A stretch of DNA of 25,141 bases from Candidatus Hydrogenedentota bacterium. GTDB taxonomy: Bacteria > Hydrogenedentota > Hydrogenedentia > Hydrogenedentales > CAITNO01. Location: assembly GCA_007124105.1 (NCBI GenBank), contig SLFT01000303.1:1-25141 (forward strand). Reading direction: 5' to 3'. Made by a program: the position numbers and the translations under genes. Positions within the stretch are counted from its first letter, which is position 1, and the number at the start of each line of letters is the position of its first letter. The notes beneath the pieces were generated by a model that worked only from the letters and a program-made list of their open reading frames with translations, had not been told where the DNA came from and did no database searches. Shown here one piece after another: positions 1-7,901 of the stretch.

Positions 1-36
1 CGCTAAAGCGTGAACAACATACAAAATTTTCAGGGC

Positions 37-60
37 GGACTACCCAATAGTCCCTTTTTT
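37..60 (+). terminator. Rho-independent terminator of an upstream plus-strand gene
   Basis: A perfect 6-bp stem (GGACTA at 37-42, TAGTCC at 48-53) encloses the 5-base loop CCCAA. It is followed by one C and six T at 55-60. This is the canonical intrinsic terminator layout and it reads on the plus strand. No complete plus-strand gene precedes it, so it probably ends a gene outside the window. One reading frame has a stop at 11-13, which could be that gene's end, but three codons prove nothing. It faces the end of the minus-strand block at 121. Confidence 0.75.
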
Positions 61-120
61 ACTCAGTCTATGTTTTCGGAACCGCCGCGCATCTTCGCGG
101 GCTGACAATGCATCCTGACG

Positions 121-378
121 TTAATCCAATTGCTCGGTGGGGATGGCCTCGTCAATTAACATGACCGGGATATCATCGCGTATGGCGTATACATACTTCT
201 CATCTTCGCGAATCAAACCGCCTTCAATGCGTTCGTTGACGGGTTCACCGGCGCGGTTTTTCAGCGTGCCTGCCGCGATGGCGGCGTTCATCTTGTCGCG
301 CAATTCATCAGAAATCTCGCGCACGGATGTTTTGTTTTCCGGACATACCAGAATTTCGAGCAGCTCGGCGCTAACCAT
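121..378 (-). CDS. Trm112-like / UPF0434 family small protein
   Basis: This 85-residue protein has the Trm112/UPF0434 signature: an N-terminal LLEILVCP segment and a C-terminal block ending in RDDIPVMLIDEAI. Family members are about 60-90 residues and form a small zinc-ribbon-like fold. Eukaryotic and archaeal Trm112 activates methyltransferases, while the role of the bacterial proteins is less settled. The first knuckle here reads CPENK instead of the CPxCK of many relatives, so the second cysteine is missing and no later CxxC pair exists. It probably does not bind zinc through that motif. The start is ATG at 378, with GGGAG about ten bases upstream. It is the last gene of the minus-strand block, 85 bases after anmK. 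The family call is firm; the function is unknown. Confidence 0.88.
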   Translation of the reverse strand: MVSAELLEILVCPENKTSVREISDELRDKMNAAIAAGTLKNRAGEPVNERIEGGLIREDEKYVYAIRDDIPVMLIDEAIPTEQLD

Positions 379-396
379 AGGTCAAAAACTCCCATC

Positions 397-411
397 GCGG
401 GCGTTGCCCGC
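397..411 (-). promoter_or_regulatory. Hairpin in the leader of the Trm112-like gene
   Basis: A perfect 6-bp GC-rich stem (GCGGGC / GCCCGC) with a 3-base loop lies between anmK and the Trm112-like gene. On the minus strand it is followed after eight bases by TTTTT, close to the presumed ribosome-binding site GGGAG. The T run is too far from the stem for a standard terminator. It may act as a weak terminator, an attenuator or an RNA-stabilising stem. The sequence shows only the structure. Confidence 0.3.
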
Positions 412-463
412 ACTTCAGTTGCGTCCCATAAGAACGATTCAACGCGTTGCGTTATCATATCAT

Positions 464-1624
464 CTACGCTGGCGTAATTTTCCCGAGCACCACCGCCTCG
501 GAGGCGCCGGTTGCCTGGGGCACATTTGCCGGCGTACCGCAGATGGTTTCGTTGCCAAGAATCGCGAACGCGATGGCCTCGCGCGCATTGTGCGAGATGC
601 CTATTCTGTCGCTGATGTAAATTTTGAGTTCCGGCAACGCTTCCTGCAACTTCAGCATGATGGTGCTGTTCATGGCGCCGCCGCCGCCCACGACCATGTG
701 CGACACATCATACTCGGGCGCCACATATCGGTTGTACGCGTCAACAATACTTTGCACGGTTGCCTCGGTAACTGTGGCCACCATGTCCTCGTAGGAATGG
801 TCTTTGCGGCTGGCGAGGGCGTCGCGCAGATAGGCGTTGATGCCAAAACGCTCACGCCCGGTGCTCTTGGGCGGTTCCTTGCTGAAATAGCTGTCGCTTA
901 AAAGGTATTCGAGAAACTCGGGGATCACCTTGCCCCGTTTCGCGGCCTCGCCATTTTCATCGAAGGCGCGGGCGCCGCGTGACAGGATTCTTACCGTGCC
1001 GTCAATAATGATATTCCCCGGTCCGGTGTCAAAGGCCAGTATGTCCTTGAACTTTGGGGTAACCACAGTGATATTTGCGATGCCGCCAATATTCAGGCAA
1101 ACCGTTGTAGTATCTTCGCGTCGGAACAATAACCAGTCGGCATAGGGAACAAGAGGCGCGCCCTGACCGCCCGCGGCCATGTCGCGCACGCGAAAGTCGG
1201 ATACCACTATCTTTCTGGCGCGTTGCGCGATCACCGCGGCCTCGCCTATTTGGAGCGTTCCGTGGTGCGCGCTCATGGGCGTGGGCGGGAAATGTCCAAC
1301 GGTATGACCATGGGCGGAAATGAAATCCACTTCGATATCGTTTTCATCGGCGACATCCAGCATGGCCTGGGACGCTTCCGCCAGTTTTTCGCCCAACCCG
1401 AAATTCAACAGGCATACTTCGCGCGACAACATCTGCTCGGCCAGCAGCCGATTGCGCAAATCCGTTTCATAAGGAAAACTCTTGTGCGCGATAAACTTCA
1501 TGGCGAGACCCGGACCGGTGCCTTTTATGCGCACCAGCACCGCGTCCACCCCGTCGCAGGAGGTGCCAGACATCAATCCAATAACAAATCGAGCCTTCTT
1601 CTCACGAATTGCCTGAAGGTCCAT
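464..1624 (-). CDS. anmK: Anhydro-N-acetylmuramic acid kinase AnmK
   Basis: AnmK phosphorylates and hydrates 1,6-anhydroMurNAc, the end product of lytic transglycosylases, to give MurNAc-6-phosphate in the cytoplasm. The family signatures are clear: the N-terminal phosphate loop GLMSGTSCDGVD near residue 20, LNIGGIANI in the middle, the DTGPGN block, and VVGGGGAMN near the C-terminus. The length (386 residues) is normal. I chose ATG at 1624 over the TTG one codon earlier, because AAAGGA lies seven bases upstream of it. The upstream spoIID-like stop and this start overlap as TGATG, which implies translational coupling. It belongs to the operon that also encodes MurQ, which would use its product. 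The assignment is very secure. Confidence 0.96.
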   Translation of the reverse strand: MDLQAIREKKARFVIGLMSGTSCDGVDAVLVRIKGTGPGLAMKFIAHKSFPYETDLRNRLLAEQMLSREVCLLNFGLGEKLAEASQAMLDVADENDIEVDFISAHGHTVGHFPPTPMSAHHGTLQIGEAAVIAQRARKIVVSDFRVRDMAAGGQGAPLVPYADWLLFRREDTTTVCLNIGGIANITVVTPKFKDILAFDTGPGNIIIDGTVRILSRGARAFDENGEAAKRGKVIPEFLEYLLSDSYFSKEPPKSTGRERFGINAYLRDALASRKDHSYEDMVATVTEATVQSIVDAYNRYVAPEYDVSHMVVGGGGAMNSTIMLKLQEALPELKIYISDRIGISHNAREAIAFAILGNETICGTPANVPQATGASEAVVLGKITPA

Positions 1625-3201
1625 CAACGCGTCCTTTCTATACGTACACCCTTGAAATAATGGGTTACTATCTGTTCATAATTCTTACCTGCGTCAGCCA
1701 TGCCTTTTGCTCCATGCTGACAGAGGCCCACGCCGTGCCCAAACCCGCCGCCGTAAAAGATAAAGGCCGTTGGTGAAGCCTCTATTATAAACATAGCGCT
1801 GGGCAATCCGCCAAAGGCCTGGCGTATCGCCAGCTCCCGCTCCACTGTTGTCGTTGCCGCACTGCCGGTAATTGTAACCGATCTAAGCCTGCCGCTTACA
1901 CCTCGGGGGCCTTCGCGGATGGCGCGTATGGTTCCCACGTTGTGACGGCGGTTGACAATATCGCTCAGTTCACTGACAGAAAACTGCCTGCGCCACCGGA
2001 AATTTTCATTGCCGGCGGCGCACCAGGCCGCGGGCGCGCCTTTGATTTGCGCGCGCCAACCGCTCTCGCTAACAGGCGCGGGAACCTGGTTGCCAGCCGG
2101 AAAGTCAGATACGCCCCGCAACACAGGATTCGGGGGACCGCTCCATACGTTTTCGTTGTCTTCCGTCCAGCCGCCACAACAGGAAGAGAACACCGTGGTC
2201 GCGAATTTTCCATGGTGAGAAAGCGCCTGGCCCGCTGTTGCTTGAACGGCGGCGTCCGTATTCGCGTGGTGGCCGCCCAATCCCCAGTACGCGCGGCACC
2301 CTTCCAGCGCCGTAAAGTCGAAACCCTCGAGTCTATATTTTCCCGCCAGCGATGCGTATATTTCGCTGCGCGCCGCAATAGCCTGCGCCTTCAGCGCCTC
2401 GCCGGGCCATCCCGAGGGCATCTCAGCGGGCAATACGCCGCGCAAATACAATTCCAAGGGAACGCGTCCGTATACTTCCACGGCGCCGTCCATTCCAATG
2501 TCGAGACGCAATGGCGGATGCAGCAAACGGTTCGCCTGGCGTTGTTTCCAGAAACTACTGGACATATCCAGCAGTTCTATCGGCTCGGGGGAAGACAATT
2601 CAACCGGCGCCGCCAGTTTTTCCAGCGTGTTGCCGCGGCTATCACGTACATGAAAGACCGCTGCCCCGCTGCCGGTCTTTTCCTGACGCATCCATGCCCA
2701 CGCTGGCTCATCTCGTAATCGCGCGATCAACGCCTGCGCTTCTTCTTCCGAGTCGAAACGCGCCAGGGATATCCAATGAACGCGGTTATCCAGCGTCCGG
2801 CCCGCCGTCGTTCTGAACAGCAACCCAAAGGTTTCGGTTCTGGGATCAAAACCACGGGCGCGCCACGCGTCCATATAGGCCTTCATTTCCTGCTGTTCAT
2901 TAGGCTGGAAGGTTTTCGGAAACACATGAAATCGCTTTGGTGCGGGGCGTATATCGCGCGCTTCAAAGGTCCATTCGCCAGGCGGCAATTCAATGGCCCG
3001 CCCCGGTACACGCAGCGTCAACGGCGCGGCGACACGTACGGTCGCCTTTCCGGAAAGGGTTGCGTAACGCATAAGCGCCTGTACTTCCTGCGGATCAACG
3101 GCTTCGTCGCCGTATGTTGTCATGGCGCAGCATATACAGCACAGCAGGCAACATAACCATGGCACTCCAAAAGCGCGGAATGCGACAATATCTACGGTCA
3201 T
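1624..3201 (-). CDS. Exported SpoIID/LytB-domain protein (putative lytic transglycosylase)
   Basis: The 525-residue protein starts with a hydrophobic, cysteine-rich segment at about residues 12-27, a likely signal peptide or membrane anchor without a clean lipobox. Residues 125-165 look like a SPOR-type peptidoglycan-binding region (weak call). The SpoIID/LytB domain covers about 240-520: a GVLPAEMP motif with Glu260 at the position of the SpoIID catalytic glutamate, then EALKAQAIAARSE, the SSCCGGWTE block near 340, and FGHGVGLCQHGAKGM near the end. SpoIID of sporulating Firmicutes is a lytic transglycosylase acting on denuded glycan and releases anhydroMurNAc ends. ATG at 3201 has AAGGAG four bases upstream. 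Between the MurQ fusion (33-base gap) and anmK (1-base overlap), it plausibly supplies the AnmK substrate. Confidence 0.9.
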   Translation of the reverse strand: MTVDIVAFRAFGVPWLCCLLCCICCAMTTYGDEAVDPQEVQALMRYATLSGKATVRVAAPLTLRVPGRAIELPPGEWTFEARDIRPAPKRFHVFPKTFQPNEQQEMKAYMDAWRARGFDPRTETFGLLFRTTAGRTLDNRVHWISLARFDSEEEAQALIARLRDEPAWAWMRQEKTGSGAAVFHVRDSRGNTLEKLAAPVELSSPEPIELLDMSSSFWKQRQANRLLHPPLRLDIGMDGAVEVYGRVPLELYLRGVLPAEMPSGWPGEALKAQAIAARSEIYASLAGKYRLEGFDFTALEGCRAYWGLGGHHANTDAAVQATAGQALSHHGKFATTVFSSCCGGWTEDNENVWSGPPNPVLRGVSDFPAGNQVPAPVSESGWRAQIKGAPAAWCAAGNENFRWRRQFSVSELSDIVNRRHNVGTIRAIREGPRGVSGRLRSVTITGSAATTTVERELAIRQAFGGLPSAMFIIEASPTAFIFYGGGFGHGVGLCQHGAKGMADAGKNYEQIVTHYFKGVRIERTR

Positions 3202-3234
3202 AAGACTCCTTCGTTTTCACTTCTCACGGCGTCG

Positions 3235-5067
3235 TCACTTTTCAACGTCTTCCAGGGCGTCGCGTGGGTTGCCGCCATGGCGACGCAACAATGCTCCAGC
3301 CGCTTCCGCATCGAGACCGCGCTTTACCATGACAATAGCCCGGGCAATGTGATAGTCGGCAGCCTCGAGCGCTTCCGTTGCGCATTCTTCCCCGACACCG
3401 GCAATTTCTGCGACAATGCGCCTGGCGCGGCCGCGCAATTTCTCATTCGTGGGCGTCATACCGATCATGCGTCCCTTATAAACGTAACCGGCTTGCGCCA
3501 TGGCGCCCGTGCTGATCATGTTCAGGATCATCTTCGCTGCCGTGCCCGCTTTCAGCCGGGTGGAGCCGGACAGGAGTTCGGGGCCGGTATCAGGCGCAAT
3601 GAGGCAGTTCACCTGTGCGGATGCCGACGGGTTGCTCGTAATCAGCGCCGTGGTTGCGCCGGTCTCATTTGCGGCATTCAACGCGCCAAGTACATAAGGC
3701 GTTGCGCCCGAGGCGGCAATACCCACCACAAAATCGTTGGCGGACACGCCTGACGCGCTGATTTCGGAAGCGCCCTGTTCGGGGTCGTCCTCGGCGCCTT
3801 CAACGCTCTCGCGCAACGCGCGGTCGCCGCCCGCCACCAGCGCTGTTACCCGCTCGCGGTCAACGCCAAAAGTGGGCGGGCATTCTGCGGCGTCAAGCGC
3901 GCCGAGCCGACCGCTGGTGCCCGCGCCCACATAAATCATGCGTCCACCCGCGCGTAGACAGCGGGCGGCCGCCTCTATTGCCGCCGCCACATCATCCAGC
4001 ACACGGCCCACGGCGTCTGTCGCTTCTTGGTCCGCCCTGTGCATGATTTCCACAAGGGCGCGCGGGGGATATTCATCCAGAAATATCCGCGCTGCCGGTT
4101 CCTCGGTCGGGGGCAAGGCAACGCCGGAGCGCGCCTGATCATCGCGCCAACACTGTGTCCATGCAGGCGCGCGCTCGATATCCGCCAGTTCACGCACTGC
4201 ATGATGGCCGCGTATGGAACATGGAAAATGTTGCATTTCCGCGAAGAAGTTTAATGCCTCGCGAAAGGCGTTGCGGAACGGGGCGCAGTGTTCGAGCAGG
4301 GCGCCGTACTCGAAAAGCCGGGCGCCATTCTCCAGTTCGAGCCGCTCCTGTGCCACCTGCGCAAGCGCGGCAAGTCTGCGCGCTTCCTCTTCGATGCACG
4401 AGCGGGCGGCAATGTCGCCTTCTTCCGCCGCGGCGGCGACAACAGGGGTGAGCGCGGCAATCTCTTTTTTGGTTGCCGTTGCGGACCAATGGACGAAGTC
4501 TTCAAACGCATTCAAGCCCGCCGCCGCAGGGAGCTGTTCCACCAATACCGTGTTGGCGGCGACGCAATCCACGGCGCGCGCACAGGCGCGCAACGCCGCC
4601 GCCGCAATGGCGTATCCGCTGCCTTCATCGCCGAGCAACGCGCCCCATCCGCCTGTGCGCAACAGGCGTCCGTCGGCGTTCCGCGCCAGTACGGCGGCGC
4701 CGGTGCCGGCAATAACCAGAATGCCTGGCCCTGTGCCTGCGTTGGCGTACAGCATGGCGTGCAGGTCGGAAGTCGTCAACACCCGTCGTGGGCGCAACCG
4801 TTCGCCGATGGCCGCCGCCATATCGCGCTGGGTGGGGGCGTCCGCCGCGCCGGCAAATGCGGCGCACACGAGCGCGCGCGACGGCGGAATGTCGTCGAGC
4901 AATTCACGGGCGAGCGCGGACACCGTGCGCGCACATGCATACACACCGTAAGCAACCGGATTGGCCGGGCCGCCTTCGGCTTCGCGCAGCAACGCGCCGC
5001 CGTCGTCATACAGTCCCGCGCGCGTATGCGTCGCGCCGCCTTCTATGGCAATGGTATGAGATATCAA
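3235..5067 (-). CDS. murQ: Fused GlcNAc/MurNAc kinase and MurNAc-6-phosphate etherase
   Basis: Two enzymes are joined in one 610-residue chain. Residues 1-290 are a BadF/BadG/NagK-type sugar kinase: phosphate-1 loop IEGGATHTRAGLYD, candidate catalytic Asp101 in SDLHAMLYA, then VIAGTGAAVLA and GGWGALLGDEGSGYAI. Residues 320-605 are a full MurQ: VGAGTSGRLGALDAAECPPTFGV with Glu395, SVEGAEDD near 421-428, AASGATPYV, and GSTRLKAGTAAKMILNM. MurQ cleaves the lactyl ether of MurNAc-6P to give GlcNAc-6P and lactate. The kinase likely uses GlcNAc or MurNAc, but its specificity cannot be read here. The start is TTG at 5067, overlapping the GH1-like stop as TTGA; the phosphate loop begins only eight residues in, so a later start is not possible. 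Confidence 0.93.
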   Translation of the reverse strand: MISHTIAIEGGATHTRAGLYDDGGALLREAEGGPANPVAYGVYACARTVSALARELLDDIPPSRALVCAAFAGAADAPTQRDMAAAIGERLRPRRVLTTSDLHAMLYANAGTGPGILVIAGTGAAVLARNADGRLLRTGGWGALLGDEGSGYAIAAAALRACARAVDCVAANTVLVEQLPAAAGLNAFEDFVHWSATATKKEIAALTPVVAAAAEEGDIAARSCIEEEARRLAALAQVAQERLELENGARLFEYGALLEHCAPFRNAFREALNFFAEMQHFPCSIRGHHAVRELADIERAPAWTQCWRDDQARSGVALPPTEEPAARIFLDEYPPRALVEIMHRADQEATDAVGRVLDDVAAAIEAAARCLRAGGRMIYVGAGTSGRLGALDAAECPPTFGVDRERVTALVAGGDRALRESVEGAEDDPEQGASEISASGVSANDFVVGIAASGATPYVLGALNAANETGATTALITSNPSASAQVNCLIAPDTGPELLSGSTRLKAGTAAKMILNMISTGAMAQAGYVYKGRMIGMTPTNEKLRGRARRIVAEIAGVGEECATEALEAADYHIARAIVMVKRGLDAEAAGALLRRHGGNPRDALEDVEK

Positions 5068-6341
5068 TGCTTTTCTCGTTCGTTATCGCAGAAATTCTTT
5101 CTCGCCCCTTCGCGTATACATCCGTGCGCGGCAATATCCTTCAGGAACCAGGCGCTCGGGTTCGGTGTGCGCTCGAGTCCCGGATGTCTTACATGAACCA
5201 GTCCGTAGCGATGCGTATAGCCGTGATGCCACTCGAAGCCGTCCAGTAAGGCCGCGTAAAACAGGGCGCGCACGTCCAGGGCATCGCCATACTTTTGCAT
5301 ACTGCGCAGGAGCGTTTCAACATGATCGCGCAAGAACAGGCATCGGGTTCTATCACAGTCCGAGGCTACGCCCATGCCTGTGAGTAGAATGGGCTTGCGC
5401 AACGACGCAAATTCGGCGAGGAGTTCATCGAATCCGTCCGCGCTTATACGCGCGTCATCAATGCCCGTAGGATGCCCCGCCGCGTCCACCGGAAGCGCAC
5501 AACCGCCGCGCAGATACAGGGGCGCAAAACGAACACGTGTTTTGCCGTAAAAACTCAGACCGATAAAATCCATGAAGGCATCATTGCCATCCGCGGCATT
5601 TGCCGCCTCTTCAATGAAGCGCCTGTTTAATCGGTGTTGCTCATGCGTTGCCGCGCGCGTGTCCCACGGGCTGTACCTATCCATTGGTTCCACTATGGCG
5701 CCGCGCACCGACAGGCCAACTTGCGCTTCAGGCGCGCGCTCGCGCAGCGCGGACGCGGCCAATCGCTGCGCATTGGCGAGCTGTCTCAGCGCCGCCCGGT
5801 AACCGCCGCGGGCGCCTTCCCAACCCGGCCAACGCCGTTCTCGATAGGTGCGGGTTAACCAGAATTCCGGCTCGTATACAGGCAACCACCAACGACAGAG
5901 GTCGCCCAGCGTTTCGGCGACCTGACGCGCGTATGTCTGAAAAAGCGACGCGGCGTCAGCGGCGGCCCAACCGCCGCGCGCGCTGAACCACACGGGCTGC
6001 GTCACATGATGCAACACACATACCGGCGTCAGTTCACAGGCAAGGGCGTGGGTGAAAACATGCCTGTAATGGGCCAACGCATCCAGGTCAAACCGGTCGG
6101 GCTCGGGGTGGATGCGCGGCCAGGAAAGCGTGAGGCATACAGCGTTGTGTCCCAACTTACGCGCAAGTTCAAGGTCTGCCTCATACCGCGTCAGGTGTCC
6201 CGCGCCGCGCTCGGAGGTTTCCCCATCGTGGATGCGCGACGGGCGTTGTTCCCAGCGCCACCAGTCACTTTCAAAATCGTTGCCCTCGACCTGATGCGCG
6301 CCGATGGCGGCGCCATATAGAAATGTATCCGGAAATCGCAT
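5064..6341 (-). CDS. GH1-like glycosidase lacking the catalytic nucleophile
   Basis: The 425-residue protein covers a whole GH1 TIM barrel. It shows FPDTFLYGAAIGAHQVEG at the N-terminus, RYEADLELARKLGHNA, LSWPRIHPE, HHVTQPVW with His111-His112, VYEP with Glu157 at the acid/base position, GLSFYGKTR, and FEWHHGYTHRYGLVHV near the C-terminus. The usual ITENG nucleophile motif reads LTGMG, with Gly322 in place of Glu, and the NEP motif reads YEP. No frameshift or stop is present and the substrate-binding blocks are kept, so the gene looks selected rather than decayed. I chose ATG 6341 because AAAGGAG lies 13 bases upstream and the family N-terminus begins there; an upstream start at 6389 would add 16 unrelated residues. 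It heads the muro-sugar salvage operon. Confidence 0.85.
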   Translation of the reverse strand: MRFPDTFLYGAAIGAHQVEGNDFESDWWRWEQRPSRIHDGETSERGAGHLTRYEADLELARKLGHNAVCLTLSWPRIHPEPDRFDLDALAHYRHVFTHALACELTPVCVLHHVTQPVWFSARGGWAAADAASLFQTYARQVAETLGDLCRWWLPVYEPEFWLTRTYRERRWPGWEGARGGYRAALRQLANAQRLAASALRERAPEAQVGLSVRGAIVEPMDRYSPWDTRAATHEQHRLNRRFIEEAANAADGNDAFMDFIGLSFYGKTRVRFAPLYLRGGCALPVDAAGHPTGIDDARISADGFDELLAEFASLRKPILLTGMGVASDCDRTRCLFLRDHVETLLRSMQKYGDALDVRALFYAALLDGFEWHHGYTHRYGLVHVRHPGLERTPNPSAWFLKDIAAHGCIREGARKNFCDNEREKH

Positions 6342-6416
6342 ATAAACAGGCTGGCTCCTTTGCCAGTGACAGTATAACAAGCGCGACACTGTTCCGCGCG
6401 TGGTGAACAGACAACG

Positions 6417-7844
6417 TCACTCATCCAAAAAGAAAGCGTCCTCGGAGGCGTACTTGTTTCGCAAACGCGCTTGTTTCCCTTCCAGACGCGCAAGCCGTCC
6501 GCGCAACGCGGACACAGTGAAGTCCGACGCCGCAGGCATCGCTTCTATTTGGGCAAGCGTTTCCTTGCATACCTCTATGGCGCCCGTGAAATCCCGTTCC
6601 TGGTGTTCCTTGTATTTGGCGAGTTCCGCCGCAGCAAAAGCGTCGTGCGGGAACTCTTCATGCATGAGCGCCCATGCGGCGGCCATGTCTTCATACAAAC
6701 CGGCCCGCTTGCAGGATTTTCCCAGCAACGTGAGACACTCGCGCCGTAGCGCGTCGGGTATGCGCGACGTTTCCAGGAAGCGCTGCGCCTCCGCAATGGC
6801 CGCATCGTATTGTTTGTTCTTCACATATAGACGCACAACGGACAGGCGGTCTTCGGCATGGTGAAAATCCGCGCCGTCTTTCGCTGCGAGCGCCTGCGCC
6901 AGGTGACCGGTCAAGGCGACAAGGGACAGAATGTCCATTTCGTGATGGTAAAAAACCGGAGCAAGGGGACGGGCGTCGCGCGCGTCCAGGTAGTTCAGCC
7001 ACAACTGGGGGATAAGGTAGCCGGGCACATCGCCGTGTCGGCGTAGGCCAAGCACCTCTTTTTCAATATTGCCGAGGGTGCAGCTCTTCAGTCGTTGCTT
7101 CCATACGCGCCGTGCGGCATGCACCAGGTCGTAATGGCCGGCATCCTCGAGAGGAAAGGGAATTCGATGCTGCACAAAGCGCGCGCGCAGCAACGGCATG
7201 TCGAAACTCTTTCCGTTGTAACTGACCACCGCGCTGAAGCGCGTCAGTTTATCCGCGAGATAGTCCAGCATTGCCCCCTCGTCATCGTAGTCGCGCAGGA
7301 AGCATTGCTCGAGAACAAATTGTGACGCGTCAAAATAGCCCACGCCCACGAGAAACGCCACAGTGCCCGCGCCGCCGGCGAGACCGGTGGTTTCAGTGTC
7401 CATAAAACAAGTGGTGCGCGGATCAAAACCAAGCAGGGATTCGTCGCAGGCGCTTAAAGCAATCTCCCTGCCCGCGCAGCGCAATGCGTCGCCCAGGGGT
7501 ATGTCGCCAATGGCATGGTCCAAGGGGTAACATGTGCGACAACGAAAGAATGCATAGTCATCGTCTCCGATACAGGCGCCTGGCACTACCGCGTCAATTT
7601 CGACGGGTTCGCCGTCCGTATGCGCCACATCCGTCGTTGTTGTCGCAGCGTCAAGCCCGAGCCGCGCCCGCAATTGCGCCGCCAGCGCGTTGGAAAGTAC
7701 GCCGCCGGACTTTTCCTCGGGTTGGGCGTGGGTGTGACTGGACCGCTGAACGCGTTTTGTTTCGGGCTTAGGGACGATATCCGTCGCGCGCATCAACCCG
7801 AGTTTTGCTTTCAGCGCATCCAATTGTTTCTTGTCGTCGCTCAT
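6417..7844 (-). CDS. YprB-like DEDD exonuclease-fold protein with helical-repeat tail
   Basis: Residues about 140-320 form an RNase-H-like DEDD exonuclease domain of the YprB type. The metal ligands are visible: Asp149 and Glu151 in FMDTETTGL, Asp215 in YNGKSFDMPLL, and His300/His301 with Asp304 in YHHEMDILSL. The N-terminal 90 residues are polar and probably disordered. Residues 325-475 are alpha-helical and TPR-like, with alternating Ala/Leu helices, and end in a charged segment. The domain predicts a cytoplasmic 3'-5' exonuclease on DNA or RNA; the true substrate is unknown. No Shine-Dalgarno sequence precedes ATG 7844, but a TATAGT box sits six bases upstream of it, so a leaderless transcript is possible. 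It is 57 bases after the NYN RNase gene. Confidence 0.85.
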   Translation of the reverse strand: MSDDKKQLDALKAKLGLMRATDIVPKPETKRVQRSSHTHAQPEEKSGGVLSNALAAQLRARLGLDAATTTTDVAHTDGEPVEIDAVVPGACIGDDDYAFFRCRTCYPLDHAIGDIPLGDALRCAGREIALSACDESLLGFDPRTTCFMDTETTGLAGGAGTVAFLVGVGYFDASQFVLEQCFLRDYDDEGAMLDYLADKLTRFSAVVSYNGKSFDMPLLRARFVQHRIPFPLEDAGHYDLVHAARRVWKQRLKSCTLGNIEKEVLGLRRHGDVPGYLIPQLWLNYLDARDARPLAPVFYHHEMDILSLVALTGHLAQALAAKDGADFHHAEDRLSVVRLYVKNKQYDAAIAEAQRFLETSRIPDALRRECLTLLGKSCKRAGLYEDMAAAWALMHEEFPHDAFAAAELAKYKEHQERDFTGAIEVCKETLAQIEAMPAASDFTVSALRGRLARLEGKQARLRNKYASEDAFFLDE

Positions 7845-7860
7845 AGCGTAACTATAGCGT
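7843..7860 (-). repeat. Direct repeat ATAGCGT x2 over a -10-like box at the exonuclease start
   Basis: The 7-mer ATAGCGT occurs at 7843-7849 and again at 7854-7860, an 11-base period, about one helical turn. On the minus strand the upstream copy overlaps a TATAGT box at 7851-7856. The next gene's ATG begins seven bases past that box. The layout would suit a regulator-controlled leaderless promoter, but I see no good -35 box and two 7-mers can arise by chance. Confidence 0.25.
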
Positions 7861-7901
7861 ATCGTTGCATCCGGAAGACAGCTGTTTGCCGGAAACGCGC
7901 A

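Noticed and set aside
85..100. CCGCG-CATCTT-CGCGG hairpin as terminator of the minus-strand block
   Set aside because: The stem is only 5 bp and no T run follows on the minus strand. The convincing terminator nearby (37-60) reads on the plus strand.
4288..5196. 302-codon open frame on the plus strand opposite the kinase domain
   Set aside because: It lies fully antisense to a well-supported enzyme and its composition (Arg, Ala, Gly, His rich) is that of a GC-driven shadow frame. No family motif is seen.
6342..6389. Upstream start for the GH1-like protein
   Set aside because: It would add 16 residues not found in GH1 proteins. The Shine-Dalgarno sequence and the family N-terminus both favour ATG 6341.
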